In this document: positions 26,210-34,884 of the stretch, piece after piece
Position numbering within the stretch: position 1 is the first letter of the stretch
Layout of the letters: each line of letters starts with the position of its first letter
DNA from: Salinicoccus cyprini
Lineage (GTDB): Bacteria; Bacillota; Bacilli; Staphylococcales; Salinicoccaceae
Reading direction: 5' to 3'
Length of the DNA stretch: 64,000 nucleotides
Assembly (NCBI RefSeq): GCF_007713705.1
Contig: NZ_VMSJ01000001.1
Location: forward strand, 744,001-808,000
Position numbers and translations under genes: made by a program
Notes under the pieces: generated by a model
The model's database searches: none
Seen by the model: only the letters and a program-made list of their open reading frames with translations
Told to the model about the DNA's origin: nothing

Positions 26210-26416
26210 CTGAAGAACCTCAGCATATTCGAAAAAATAAACTTTGCGGTCGGCTGGGTATTTTTAGCTGTCGGAGCAGTACTTGTCGTATTGAATATGG
26301 ATGATGGATTGGATATGCGCCAGCAGCTGGTACCGTTGGCTTTCATCATTCTGGGCTTATCTCTGCTATTCATACCGGGATTCCTGAAAGGCATTCAGAT
26401 TGGGAGAAGGAAGTAG
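26210..26416 (+). CDS. 68-residue two-helix membrane protein with an apparent CTG start
   Basis: The frame upstream is closed by TAA at 26180-26182, and no ATG, GTG or TTG lies in frame before CTG 26210, which has GGGGAG seven bases upstream (26197-26202). Translation gives KNLSIFEKINFAVGWVFLA..., two clear membrane helices (about 9-28 and 43-60) and a basic end GIQIGRRK. The first in-frame ATG (26297) would remove the first helix. It ends next to the convergent gene at 26417. Either CTG is used or an ATG was mutated. Confidence 0.6.
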   Translation: MKNLSIFEKINFAVGWVFLAVGAVLVVLNMDDGLDMRQQLVPLAFIILGLSLLFIPGFLKGIQIGRRK

Positions 26417-26827
26417 TCAGGAAGCAGAATTCTGCTTCCACTCCGCCTTATCTATCACTTCCAGCCTATACTGATCCGTAATGAATTCGAGCATCAATAG
26501 AATCACAGCGACAGTAATGAAAATCCATGGATTGCTGAACAAGGTAATCGAAAATATGAAACTTAAAATCAGGAACAGAAAAAACGAGTACATCAGTACG
26601 TGGCTCACAATCGGAGTCCTGATCATGACAGTGTCCCCATCATCAACAGTGATCCTATTACTGGAGCTGCCAAACTGCGCAACCCGTATTTCCATATCAT
26701 CGTTTGGTATATCAATTTCCTTCTTTTCATCGAACCTTAACGCAGTTATCTTTTCATCATCAATCTTTATGTTTAAAGAAAGCAGTGAACCCATCCAGCC
26801 GGTTCTTCTCAAAATTTTTACAGCCAT
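26417..26827 (-). CDS. Membrane protein with N-terminal beta domain, paralogue B
   Basis: 136 residues. Same layout as 22982-23383: beta-pattern N-terminus (DEKKEIDIPNDDMEIRV, SSSNRITVDDGDTVMIRT), two transmembrane helices, then LEFITDQYRLEVID. GGAAGGGG precedes ATG 26827. It follows the methyltransferase by 14 bases and is probably in the same transcript. Confidence 0.7.
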   Translation of the reverse strand: MAVKILRRTGWMGSLLSLNIKIDDEKITALRFDEKKEIDIPNDDMEIRVAQFGSSSNRITVDDGDTVMIRTPIVSHVLMYSFFLFLILSFIFSITLFSNPWIFITVAVILLMLEFITDQYRLEVIDKAEWKQNSAS

Positions 26828-26841
26828 ATCCAGACCCCTTC

Positions 26842-27471
26842 CTACAGATTTTCGATAATATAGAGACCACCGCAATGGGAGACCTGGTGATAGCCATAGT
26901 TGCTGATGGACAAAAGCTCTGGTTCCAGGTCGTCGTTAATAAAGTAGAACTCGGCATCATCCCATGAGTCGGCATTGTCCAAGCGGCACATGTCATGATC
27001 CTGCTTGTGTTCAAAGGAGATATCACCGACCAGTATTTTTCCGTCCTTTTTCAATAAGGGCAGGAGTGTTTCAATAAAAGATAATTTCTCTTCATCAGTG
27101 AAGTGGTGCAGTGTGTAGGTACTGACTATAAAATCATACTGTCTTCCGCTGATTTCAGCTGGCAGCCCTTCAGCAATATTCCACTCGATCAGATTGGCGT
27201 TTTTCATTTTAGGCTGGGCGATGGAGAGCATCTCCTCGGAAAAATCAATCCCATCTATCCGGTGGCCATGATCATATAATCGACTTGCCAGCACACCAGT
27301 GCCGATACCTATATCCAAAACTTCAGCCCGCTCTTTCTTCATGATCTCGCCATATATTATATTCAATATTTTCTTATAGCCGGCAAATGGATATGTATCA
27401 TTGTCTTCACTGATCTGAACTGTTTCATCATAGTCATTCGCCCATAAGTTGAATCCTTCATTACTTAGCAT
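26842..27471 (-). CDS. Class I SAM-dependent methyltransferase
   Basis: 209 residues. VLDIGIGTGVLASRL is the SAM-binding motif I, IDGIDFSEEML motif II, and FIVSTYTLHHFTDEEK motif post-I/IV. Methyltransf_11/25-like; acceptor unknown. GGAGGG precedes the ATG. Confidence 0.85.
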   Translation of the reverse strand: MLSNEGFNLWANDYDETVQISEDNDTYPFAGYKKILNIIYGEIMKKERAEVLDIGIGTGVLASRLYDHGHRIDGIDFSEEMLSIAQPKMKNANLIEWNIAEGLPAEISGRQYDFIVSTYTLHHFTDEEKLSFIETLLPLLKKDGKILVGDISFEHKQDHDMCRLDNADSWDDAEFYFINDDLEPELLSISNYGYHQVSHCGGLYIIENL

Positions 27472-27654
27472 TAGATACCCTCCATTGTTCCTTCTTATAT
27501 ATCCTCGAGCATTCCCAGCAGGTGCTCTTTACACAATCCTACCATTTCATTCAATTATTTCAAATGAGTTGTTGGAATATTATGAGAGAATGAAACGATT
27601 ATATGATATAAAGGGGAGGCATCGGATGTGTCCTGATTATTTATTCTGGACACA

Positions 27655-27683
27655 AAAAGTGATGCTCCTTACTGGAACATCAC
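27655..27683 (-). terminator. Terminator after the 26-residue peptide gene
   Basis: On the minus strand GTGATG-T-TCC-AGTAA-GGA-G-CATCAC followed by TTTTTG. Confidence 0.65.
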
Positions 27684-27695
27684 ATGCTTCCCAAG

Positions 27696-27776
27696 TTACA
27701 TCACCAGTGAATAAAGCATCATTCCCACCAGAAGTCCTAATATAAAGAATATGATCAGTTTCAACGTTCTATTCAA
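27696..27776 (-). CDS. Possible 26-residue hydrophobic membrane peptide
   Basis: TTG start at 27776 with AAAGGAGG 9 bases upstream (27793-27786); the product MNRTLKLIIFFILGLLVGMM plus LYSLVM is one amphipathic-ended membrane helix with an N-terminal RTLK. A terminator-like hairpin follows. The strong ribosome-binding site argues for translation. Function unknown. Confidence 0.5.
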   Translation of the reverse strand: MNRTLKLIIFFILGLLVGMMLYSLVM

Positions 27777-27793
27777 ATTGGCCAGCCTCCTTT

Positions 27794-28037
27794 CAATAAG
27801 TTTTAAGATAGTATGCGGCTCTGAGAGTATCAGGGGGTATGTTCATTATGGAATAGTGAGACGAAAGTGTAAATTGTCAGTCTAGAGTGCATGGTGGATT
27901 CGAGTTCCGTTCATTAGTGTGATATATAAGGATTTTAAATTATAATTATTCATATATGCAAAAATTTTGACAATTAAGTTTTTTTCTACTCTTAATGGTT
28001 CTTTTCCTATATCCTTGAATTAAAGGAGGATATACAT
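27794..28037. other. AT-rich non-coding spacer before the lipoprotein
   Basis: No gene or stable hairpin seen. A TTGACA near 27968 lacks a convincing -10 box at 16-18 bases. Confidence 0.4.
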
Positions 28038-28484
28038 ATGAAAAAGAAGTCCGTATCTTTATTGGTGTTCCTTGCAGTAATACTCGGTGCTTGTTCCAGT
28101 CCCGACAATGACCTGGAGGGGGAGGTGCTTAACGTTTTTACATGGGACCCTACAATCAGCAGTGAAGACATATCAGAGAATCTGAATCCATCTTCCAATC
28201 TAGAGTTTGATTTCAAATCATCAGATAAAGTGGAAGTGAAATTAGTAGGGGAAATATTTAAAGGAGTTTATACTCTCGACGGTAGTGTATTAAGTGTAGA
28301 TTTGAAGGATGAGAATAATGAAGAGGCTTTAGCAATGGAGTTTGAGGACTTTAACCAGCATGAAGAGAATGCAAGTTTGTATACTGGCACTATTTCTAAA
28401 CTGGATATAAAGAATGATGCATACCATAGAATAGGAAGTAATTTTTCTTTAAATGAATATTTGGGTTTCTATAATCCTGAATAG
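28038..28484 (+). CDS. Predicted lipoprotein of unknown function
   Basis: 148 residues. MKKKSVSLLVFLAVILGACSS is a type II signal peptide with lipobox ILGAC (Cys19), so the mature protein should be anchored outside the membrane. The rest is a soluble acidic domain (VKLVGEIFKGVYTLDGSVLSV suggests beta strands). AAAGGAGG precedes the ATG. No family recognised. Confidence 0.75.
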   Translation: MKKKSVSLLVFLAVILGACSSPDNDLEGEVLNVFTWDPTISSEDISENLNPSSNLEFDFKSSDKVEVKLVGEIFKGVYTLDGSVLSVDLKDENNEEALAMEFEDFNQHEENASLYTGTISKLDIKNDAYHRIGSNFSLNEYLGFYNPE

Positions 28485-28509
28485 AGTTTCAGACAGATTG
28501 AAAAAAGCG

Positions 28510-28544
28510 AACTCCCTTCACCGACTAATGTAGTGAAGGGAGTT
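28510..28544. terminator. Bidirectional terminator between the lipoprotein and the TRAP operon
   Basis: AACTCCCTTCAC (28510-28521) pairs perfectly with GTGAAGGGAGTT (28533-28544), followed by ATTTTA. Confidence 0.82.
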
Positions 28545-28580
28545 ATTTTAGCCTCTTTTTAGATTCATTTCAGCTTGCTG

Positions 28581-29867
28581 CTATTGAGTAAGGCCTGCGA
28601 GCCACATGGAGATCTGTGGTATGAATGCAATGATCAATAGACACAGTATCATTACAATGATGAATGGAATTACAGCGACCGTCGTCTTTTCTATCTGAAC
28701 CTTGCCGACACTTGATGCGACAAACAGGTTGACGCCGAGTGGCGGAGTGACGAATCCGATTGCGAGAGCCACGACGAGGATGATGCCGAAGTGGATCGGA
28801 TCGACACCGACTGCGGTAACGACGGGCAGCAGAATCGGCGTAAGTACAACGAGTGCTGAAATCGTATCGATGAACATGCCGACAACGAGCAGGAACAGAA
28901 TGACGATGAGCAGTATGGCAACCGGATTGGATGACAGGTTTGTCAAGTATGTAGCGATACTGTTTGGTATCTGCTCGAGTGTCATGAAGAATGCGAATGA
29001 TACGGAGAAGCTGATGATGATCATTGTCGTGGCATTGATGATGATTGTTTCCATGAAACCGTCATAAATGGCTTTGAAATCGAGCTCCTTATGAATGAAT
29101 ATACCGACGATCAATGCATAGACTACCGCTGTAACGGCTGCTTCTGTCGGCGTGAAAATCCCGCCATATATACCACCAAGTATGATGACTGGAATTAATA
29201 GGGCCCATTTGGCTTCATACAGGGCCTTCAGCACGTCCTTAAAGCTGAATGACTGGTTCTCCTCTGATGGTTTATATCCTTTGGATTTTGAAATGAAGTA
29301 GGCGGTCAGCATGATGGCAACACCGACAAGCAGTCCTGGCAGAATACCTGCCATGAACAGGGCACCGACGGAAACATTTCCGACTGCACCATACAGGACG
29401 AGTGGTATGCTCGGCGGGATGATGACACCGATGGAACCGGCTGTTGCAGGAACTGCTGAGGCAAATCCCTGATCGTAGTTCTTTGCAATCATGGCAGGGA
29501 TCATAAACCCACCGATTGCTGCGACTGTCGCAGGTCCTGAGCCTGCAATGGCTGCAAAGAACATGCACGCAACAATTGTAACGAGTGACAGCCCGCCGGT
29601 CATAAAGCCGACAAGCGTGGAAGCGAGATCCAGCAGTCTTTTCGAAATGCCGCCTTTACCCATCAGTACGCCTGCCAGTATGAAGAATGGAATGGCGAGA
29701 AGCGGGAAGGAATCAAGAGATGTAAAGGCCTTCTGTGCAATCAGGCTGATCGGCAGATCCGTGCCGAACCAGATGGCTGCAAGGGCGGAGACACCCAGGG
29801 AGATGGCAATCGGCACCCCGATCAGAAAGCAGATGATGAAAACACCAAATAATATCAGCACTGTCAT
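28581..29867 (-). CDS. dctM: TRAP transporter large membrane subunit DctM
   Basis: 428 residues, about 12 helices, matching the DctM length. FTPTEAAVTAVVYALIVG and GSGPATVAAIGGFMIPAM are family signatures. Forms the sodium-coupled transport channel with DctQ and receives substrate from DctP. Last gene of the operon; its start overlaps the dctQ stop by 4 bases. Confidence 0.93.
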   Translation of the reverse strand: MTVLILFGVFIICFLIGVPIAISLGVSALAAIWFGTDLPISLIAQKAFTSLDSFPLLAIPFFILAGVLMGKGGISKRLLDLASTLVGFMTGGLSLVTIVACMFFAAIAGSGPATVAAIGGFMIPAMIAKNYDQGFASAVPATAGSIGVIIPPSIPLVLYGAVGNVSVGALFMAGILPGLLVGVAIMLTAYFISKSKGYKPSEENQSFSFKDVLKALYEAKWALLIPVIILGGIYGGIFTPTEAAVTAVVYALIVGIFIHKELDFKAIYDGFMETIIINATTMIIISFSVSFAFFMTLEQIPNSIATYLTNLSSNPVAILLIVILFLLVVGMFIDTISALVVLTPILLPVVTAVGVDPIHFGIILVVALAIGFVTPPLGVNLFVASSVGKVQIEKTTVAVIPFIIVMILCLLIIAFIPQISMWLAGLTQ

Positions 29868-30352
29868 AGCACGGTATCCCCCTTGCGATCATAGTCTTTC
29901 CCGTAGATTTCCACCATCTGCTGAACCAGTCTTATCATCATGCTCAGCGCACCGAGTGGCACAGCAAGATAGGATATCCAGAATGGAATCTGGGTGGCAG
30001 GGGCGACCTGACCATACTGTAATGTCGTCAGTACAAGCTGGGTGCCAAACATGGCAACAAGCAGGACAAGCAGGAACCATATGACAAGTGCGACCATATC
30101 CAGAATTTTGCGTACTGTCCCTTTGAACAGGTCGATGAAGGCAGTCACTTTAATGTGTTCTCGGAGCTTTACTGCATAGCCCGCACCAATCCACACCTGG
30201 AAAATATGTATGTGCCTGGCTGCTTCCTCTGTCCAGCTTGGTGCACTCTGGAATATATATCTTCCAATGACCTGGCCGAAAATGAGTGCAACCATCAGGA
30301 CAAGGGTGGTGATAAGGAACCATTCTTCAATTCGATTCAATTTTTTAATCAT
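29864..30352 (-). CDS. dctQ: TRAP transporter small membrane subunit DctQ
   Basis: 162 residues, four helices. EEAARHIHIFQVWIGAGYAVK, with the conserved E-x-x-R, is the DctQ signature. Lies between dctP and dctM. Confidence 0.9.
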   Translation of the reverse strand: MIKKLNRIEEWFLITTLVLMVALIFGQVIGRYIFQSAPSWTEEAARHIHIFQVWIGAGYAVKLREHIKVTAFIDLFKGTVRKILDMVALVIWFLLVLLVAMFGTQLVLTTLQYGQVAPATQIPFWISYLAVPLGALSMMIRLVQQMVEIYGKDYDRKGDTVL

Positions 30353-30387
30353 TATTAAGCTCCTTCTATAGATTCAATTATTGAAAT

Positions 30388-31392
30388 CTATTCTTCTGTG
30401 GCTTCAAACAGTTCCTCTATAAGATCGTTACCAAGTATCCTATCGTATTTTTCAAATACAGGTTCAGTTGCCTCGATGAATTTCTGTCGCTGAGCTTCTG
30501 TTATTTCGTTCACCTCGACCCCTTCATCCTTCAGCACCTGCAGATACTCCTCATCCTGCTGGCGCGCCAGCTCCCTCTGTTCTTCACGGAACATGACGGA
30601 AGCGTCCATGATGACTGTTTGCAGGTCTTCAGGCAGCCCCTGATAGAAATCATCGTTCATCAGGAGGGCAGTCGGCATATAGTATTGGCCGACCAGGCTC
30701 ATATAGTCCTGTACTTCATAGAGGTTACTCGTGTAGTAGAGTGAAATTGGTCCTTCCATGGCATCGTAGGTGCCCTGCTGCAGCGCAGTGTACATCTCCC
30801 CGAAGGCAAATGGCGAGGCATTGGCACCGAACGCTTTGAAGATATCGGTCTGTACCGGACTTTCCAGCGTTCTGAACTTCAGACCTTCAAGATCCGACGG
30901 TTCATATATCGGACCTTTGTTATTCGTAATATGACGGAAGCCGTTCTCGGCGAAGACAAGACCCTTCAGGTTATCTTCTTTCAGGTCATCAAGCAGGTTC
31001 TGGCCGAATTCACCATCCAGTACCTTGTAGGCTTCTTCGTGGTTATCAAAAAGGAAGGGCAGATCGAGCACCATGAAATTCTGATTGAAAGAGGAAACAA
31101 CCGCCAGCGCGGGTATGGTCATTTCAACGTTGCCGAGCTGTACAGCTTCGACAGCCTCACGGTCGGAAGGGAATAGCGAACCACTTGGATAGAGTTCGAC
31201 TTCCAGTCTGCCATCGGACTCGCGTTCAACCTGCTCTACAAATTTCTCTGCAACGATATGGGAGGAGTGGCTTGGGGAAACAAGATAGGCCATGCGTATG
31301 ACCGTTTTTCCGGATGCCTCGTCCTCATTGGGACGACCGCAGGCGCCCAGCATCATGACTAGTGCTAGAACGAAATAAATTAATCTTCTCAT
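30388..31392 (-). CDS. dctP: TRAP transporter substrate-binding lipoprotein DctP
   Basis: 334 residues. Signal peptide with lipobox MLGAC, then the DctP fold: FRTLESPVQTDIFKAFGANASPFAFGEMYTALQQG contains the Arg that clamps the substrate carboxylate. Substrate is some organic acid (C4-dicarboxylate or sugar acid); no catabolic genes adjoin it. Start ATG 31392 chosen; GTG 31401 is the alternative and the ribosome-binding site is weak. First gene of the operon, divergent from the DUF429 gene. Confidence 0.9.
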   Translation of the reverse strand: MRRLIYFVLALVMMLGACGRPNEDEASGKTVIRMAYLVSPSHSSHIVAEKFVEQVERESDGRLEVELYPSGSLFPSDREAVEAVQLGNVEMTIPALAVVSSFNQNFMVLDLPFLFDNHEEAYKVLDGEFGQNLLDDLKEDNLKGLVFAENGFRHITNNKGPIYEPSDLEGLKFRTLESPVQTDIFKAFGANASPFAFGEMYTALQQGTYDAMEGPISLYYTSNLYEVQDYMSLVGQYYMPTALLMNDDFYQGLPEDLQTVIMDASVMFREEQRELARQQDEEYLQVLKDEGVEVNEITEAQRQKFIEATEPVFEKYDRILGNDLIEELFEATEE

Positions 31393-31566
31393 AATGGACA
31401 CATCTTTCTGATTGGAAAATAGTTGGTGATATGATGGAGTTTAATTATTAGAAAATAATCATTAATCTAATAAATGCATATGTAAACAATATAATATATA
31501 AGTATGCTATAGTATTTTCGCAAATTTGTAAAGATTACAAACATATAAAAGCCGAGGGGATAAACT

Positions 31567-32301
31567 ATGAAGTTTTTTGGAATCGATCTCGCCTGGACAT
31601 ATAAGAATGAAACAGGCATCTGCATAATTGATGAGCATGGCGAAGTGGAACAATTGGAATCTGCCATCTTCAGCAATGAAGATATTGTGGAAATCATAAA
31701 AGCGCAGGGCGATGAAGCACTGACAATAGCAATCGACGCACCGCTAATCGTCAACAATGAATCAGGCGGACGCAGGGCTGAAAGTGAACTGATGCGTTCA
31801 AGAATAAATGGTCATAGACTTTTTGCTTTCAACTCGAGCAGAGGTTATCTTACAAGGACTTTCGGTGAGATCCGGGGAGAAACCTTGATAGAAGCGATCA
31901 AAAAGGCAATGCCCGAAATAGAAGTCGGATTCAGCTGGACGGATTCGAATATCGTAGAAACATTTCCTACCGGCATATGCTGTGGTCTGTTTCCGGATAT
32001 GTTTCCAATCAGATACAAGAAGAAGAGAAGACTATCTTTTGCGCAATCATGTTCAGATATGGACAGATTGATGGATCGGTTCCGTCTTATTGAAAAAACA
32101 GGAGAAATCAGCGGCCTCATGTTGAAGCTTGACAAAGGGGATTTACCGTATACACGCAAGCGTCATAAACATATTGAAGATAAGGTCGACGCTTTCCTTT
32201 GTGCATATGGCATGTATACCATTCATAGGAACACATCATATGGCCAGTCATTTGGAACTGTTGATGATGGTTTCATACTCATTCCTGTAAAATACTTATG
32301 A
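31567..32301 (+). CDS. DUF429 family protein (predicted RNase-H-like nuclease fold)
   Basis: 244 residues. FFGIDLAWTYKNETG and IAIDAPLIVNNESGGRRAE are the DUF429 signatures (acidic residues of an RNase-H-like fold), and EDKVDAFLCAYG is the conserved C-terminal acidic motif. GAGGGG precedes the ATG. Activity of the family is not well established. Confidence 0.83.
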   Translation: MKFFGIDLAWTYKNETGICIIDEHGEVEQLESAIFSNEDIVEIIKAQGDEALTIAIDAPLIVNNESGGRRAESELMRSRINGHRLFAFNSSRGYLTRTFGEIRGETLIEAIKKAMPEIEVGFSWTDSNIVETFPTGICCGLFPDMFPIRYKKKRRLSFAQSCSDMDRLMDRFRLIEKTGEISGLMLKLDKGDLPYTRKRHKHIEDKVDAFLCAYGMYTIHRNTSYGQSFGTVDDGFILIPVKYL

Positions 32302-32480
32302 TGTCATAAATTTTATGTAGCAATTTTTCTAAATTATTGACTGAAAATTCAGTTACATATATCATGATAATTAAGAATGCGCTTACAATTAAAGCAAATG
32401 CTTCAATCCAGCTCATTCATATAAGGGGAATCTGAGCCTTTAAGGCTTTGATATAACACCAGGAAAGGAGCAGCAGAGAA

Positions 32481-32549
32481 ATGACGGCTGTCCAGCATAT
32501 GTCCGGGCAGCAGCAGTGGGAGAAATTGAACATAAAACAGGAGGGGTAA
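32481..32549 (+). CDS. Possible 22-residue leader peptide upstream of formaldehyde dehydrogenase
   Basis: AAAGGAG (32464-32470) is followed 10 bases later by ATG 32481; the product MTAVQHMSGQQQWEKLNIKQ plus EG ends in TAA at 32547-32549, one base before the fdhA ATG. Its last codons form the fdhA ribosome-binding site (AGGAGGGG), so translation of the two would be coupled. May be a leader peptide or chance. Confidence 0.4.
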   Translation: MTAVQHMSGQQQWEKLNIKQEG

Positions 32550-32550
32550 A

Positions 32551-33765
32551 ATGCAGGGAAATCGTGGTGTAGTCTATACTGGGGCAGGCAGCGTCGAAGT
32601 AAAGGATATTGAATATCCGGATCTGGTTCTGAAAGCGGGACCCGGTGTACCGGAATCAAACGTTGGACGCAAATGTGAGCATGGTGTCATCTTGAAAGTA
32701 ATTACAACGAATATATGTGGCAGTGACCAGCATATGGTCAGAGGGCGTACAACGGCACCTGAAGGTCTGGTGCTCGGGCATGAAATTCTCGGGGAAGTCA
32801 TCGAAGTCGGCAGGGATGTGGAGTTTGTCAAAAAAGGGGATATTGCATCTGTGCCGTTCAACATCGCATGCGGCCGCTGTGTCATGTGCCGGGAACAGAA
32901 GACGCATATCTGTCTCAATACCAATCCGGAACGTGCCGGTGCAGCGTATGGCTATGTTGACATGGGCGGCTGGGTCGGTGGCCAGTCTGAATATGTCATG
33001 GTGCCATATGCGGATTTCCAACTGCTCGTCTTCCCGGATCGCGACATGGCAATGGAGAAGGTGCTTGATCTGACAATGCTGTCGGACATTTTCCCAACAG
33101 GCTACCATGGCGCCTATTCAGCAGGTGTAAAGACCGGTTCCACTGTATACATCGCAGGCGCCGGGCCAGTAGGCCTTGCCGCTGCCCACTCGGCACAGCT
33201 CCTCGGTGCATCGAGGGTCATTGTCGGTGATCTCCAGGATGAGCGCCTGAAGCAGGCGGAAAGTTTCGGCTGCGAGACAGTGAATGTGTCCAAGCATGAC
33301 CGTCTGGGAGATCAGATCGAGCAGATACTCGGAATTGACGAAGTCGATTGTGCAGTTGATGCCGTCGGCTTTGAAGCGTCCGGACACGGTGCCGATGCCG
33401 GAGAGCAGCCGGCCGCTGTACTCAACAGCATCATGGATATCACGACGGCAGGCGGCAAGCTCGGCATACCTGGACTCTACGTTACAGAAGATCCGGGCGC
33501 AGCAGAAAAAGAAGCGCAGTTGGGGACGCTGAAGGTCCGTCTCGGACTCGGCTGGGCCAAGGCGCATACATTCGTCACTGGTCAGACACCGGCAATGAAA
33601 TACAACCGTGATCTGATGAAATCCATCCTTTCCGGCCGTGCCAATATCGCCAAAGCCGTCAATGCAACCGTCATCAGCCTGGACGAAGCACCGGATGGCT
33701 ACAGGGATTTCGACAAAGGGGCAGCAAAGAAATTCGTCATCGATCCTCATGGATATTTGAAGTAA
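32551..33765 (+). CDS. fdhA: Zinc-dependent, glutathione-independent formaldehyde dehydrogenase
   Basis: 404 residues, close to the 398 of the Pseudomonas putida enzyme. Medium-chain dehydrogenase motifs: NICGSDQHMVRG (catalytic Zn Cys), GHEILGEV (His-Glu), the structural zinc Cys cluster ACGRCVMCREQKTHIC, and AGAGPVGLAAA for NAD. This subgroup oxidises formaldehyde to formate without added cofactor. AGGAGGGG lies directly upstream. Single gene ended by a terminator. Confidence 0.88.
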   Translation: MQGNRGVVYTGAGSVEVKDIEYPDLVLKAGPGVPESNVGRKCEHGVILKVITTNICGSDQHMVRGRTTAPEGLVLGHEILGEVIEVGRDVEFVKKGDIASVPFNIACGRCVMCREQKTHICLNTNPERAGAAYGYVDMGGWVGGQSEYVMVPYADFQLLVFPDRDMAMEKVLDLTMLSDIFPTGYHGAYSAGVKTGSTVYIAGAGPVGLAAAHSAQLLGASRVIVGDLQDERLKQAESFGCETVNVSKHDRLGDQIEQILGIDEVDCAVDAVGFEASGHGADAGEQPAAVLNSIMDITTAGGKLGIPGLYVTEDPGAAEKEAQLGTLKVRLGLGWAKAHTFVTGQTPAMKYNRDLMKSILSGRANIAKAVNATVISLDEAPDGYRDFDKGAAKKFVIDPHGYLK

Positions 33766-33784
33766 TTTTCTGAAGTGATACACT

Positions 33785-33822
33785 GTAACTACTGGCATAA
33801 TTTTGAATATGCCAGTAGTTAC
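33785..33822 (+). terminator. Terminator after fdhA
   Basis: GTAACTACTGGCATA (33785-33799) pairs perfectly with TATGCCAGTAGTTAC (33808-33822), followed by a TTTACATATTTTT tail. Confidence 0.75.
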
Positions 33823-33846
33823 TTTACATATTTTTAGGAGGATTTC

Positions 33847-34200
33847 ATGAAATGGATCAGATATGGTCTGCCGATTCTGATGATACTGTATCCGGTTGTC
33901 TGGTTTGTGGTCATATTGAATATGACAGACGATGTTTCTTTCTTTGTACCTTTTTCCGTTGTGATACTAGGTATCATCATCAATTCGGATATTGATATGC
34001 AGTCTGCCAAAAACCAGAAAATCAGTACATTTCTGAATGGAACTCTAATTAGTATGATTATGATTGGCTTGCTTACAAACGAAATAGTCACGAATATCAC
34101 TTTCAACCAGTTCGCTTTGATCTTCGCGGGCGTCTATTTTACCTTAGAATTCATGCTCCATAGAATAGAGCCGTTTAGACAGGCTGTCATAAGCATGTAA
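33847..34200 (+). CDS. Membrane protein, about four helices, unknown function
   Basis: 117 residues; hydrophobic segments at about 5-26, 32-46, 60-80 and 84-105, with a DIDMQSAKNQK loop. AGGAGG lies before the ATG. Monocistronic between two terminators. No family recognised. Confidence 0.66.
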   Translation: MKWIRYGLPILMILYPVVWFVVILNMTDDVSFFVPFSVVILGIIINSDIDMQSAKNQKISTFLNGTLISMIMIGLLTNEIVTNITFNQFALIFAGVYFTLEFMLHRIEPFRQAVISM

Positions 34201-34221
34201 GAATCAAAATTTTCCAAATAA

Positions 34222-34254
34222 AAATCCTTTGGAGCCAATGGCTTCAAAGGATTT
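34222..34254. terminator. Bidirectional terminator
   Basis: 15-bp stem with one G-U pair (34222-34236 with 34240-34254), T-rich on the plus side and A-rich on the other, between convergent genes. Confidence 0.8.
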
Positions 34255-34262
34255 CATTTTTA

Positions 34263-34754
34263 CTATTCTTCTATAAATCGTGATAGGAACTGCCGGTCTT
34301 CAAGATTCATGAAGTCGACACCGAACAGTACAAGAATGGAAAGGCCGACTGTCCAGGCGATGACGCTGAGTGTCACCCAGAAGAATGTTGCTTTCTGACT
34401 GCCGCCGAGAATGAGGGCCATCAGTGCGGTGAAGTGGCTGCCGACAAAGAAGGGACCGATGAAGGCGAGTCCGGGGAGTCCGTACTTTTTCCAGATCTGT
34501 TCAGCGCGTTGCGACTTCCTGCTGTTCTCATTGCCTTTTCTTTTCTGGCGCTCCAGATACCATTGTTTTATGCGGTCGACCAGTATAATGAGCAGAAATA
34601 GTGTCACCAGGTTCCCAAGGATGCCAATGATGAGTGTCATGATGAAGTTCATACCACCGATGATACCGACAGGCACAACAACGAATGCTTCGAACAGTGG
34701 TATGGCGGACAGCAGAAAGACGATTATGTAGGCGATGAGCAGTGATGTATTCAT
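34263..34754 (-). CDS. Small multidrug export protein family (PF06695-like)
   Basis: 163 residues, about four to five helices with a basic cytosolic loop (ERQKRKGNENSRKSQRAEQ). AIPLFEAFVVVPVGIIGG and YGLPGLAFIGPFFVGSHFTA are the family repeats with conserved E and P-G. The export role of this family rests on name rather than strong biochemistry. AGGTAAG precedes the ATG. Confidence 0.8.
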   Translation of the reverse strand: MNTSLLIAYIIVFLLSAIPLFEAFVVVPVGIIGGMNFIMTLIIGILGNLVTLFLLIILVDRIKQWYLERQKRKGNENSRKSQRAEQIWKKYGLPGLAFIGPFFVGSHFTALMALILGGSQKATFFWVTLSVIAWTVGLSILVLFGVDFMNLEDRQFLSRFIEE

Positions 34755-34884
34755 TTCTTACCTCCAAGTTCATGTTGCTATTATTTTAGCATAAGAAAGC
34801 CGGATGGGTGGTGTAGCGGATGTTTGAAATCAGTCAGAATGTCTATTTAAGACTATATCGATCATTTTGAATGGAGGATAACGT

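Noticed and set aside
27449-27745. 98-codon open frame on the plus strand
   Set aside because: Overlaps the methyltransferase start and the tiny minus-strand gene; no ribosome-binding site and no domain.
33118-33798. 226-codon open frame on the minus strand
   Set aside because: Antisense to fdhA and running through its terminator.
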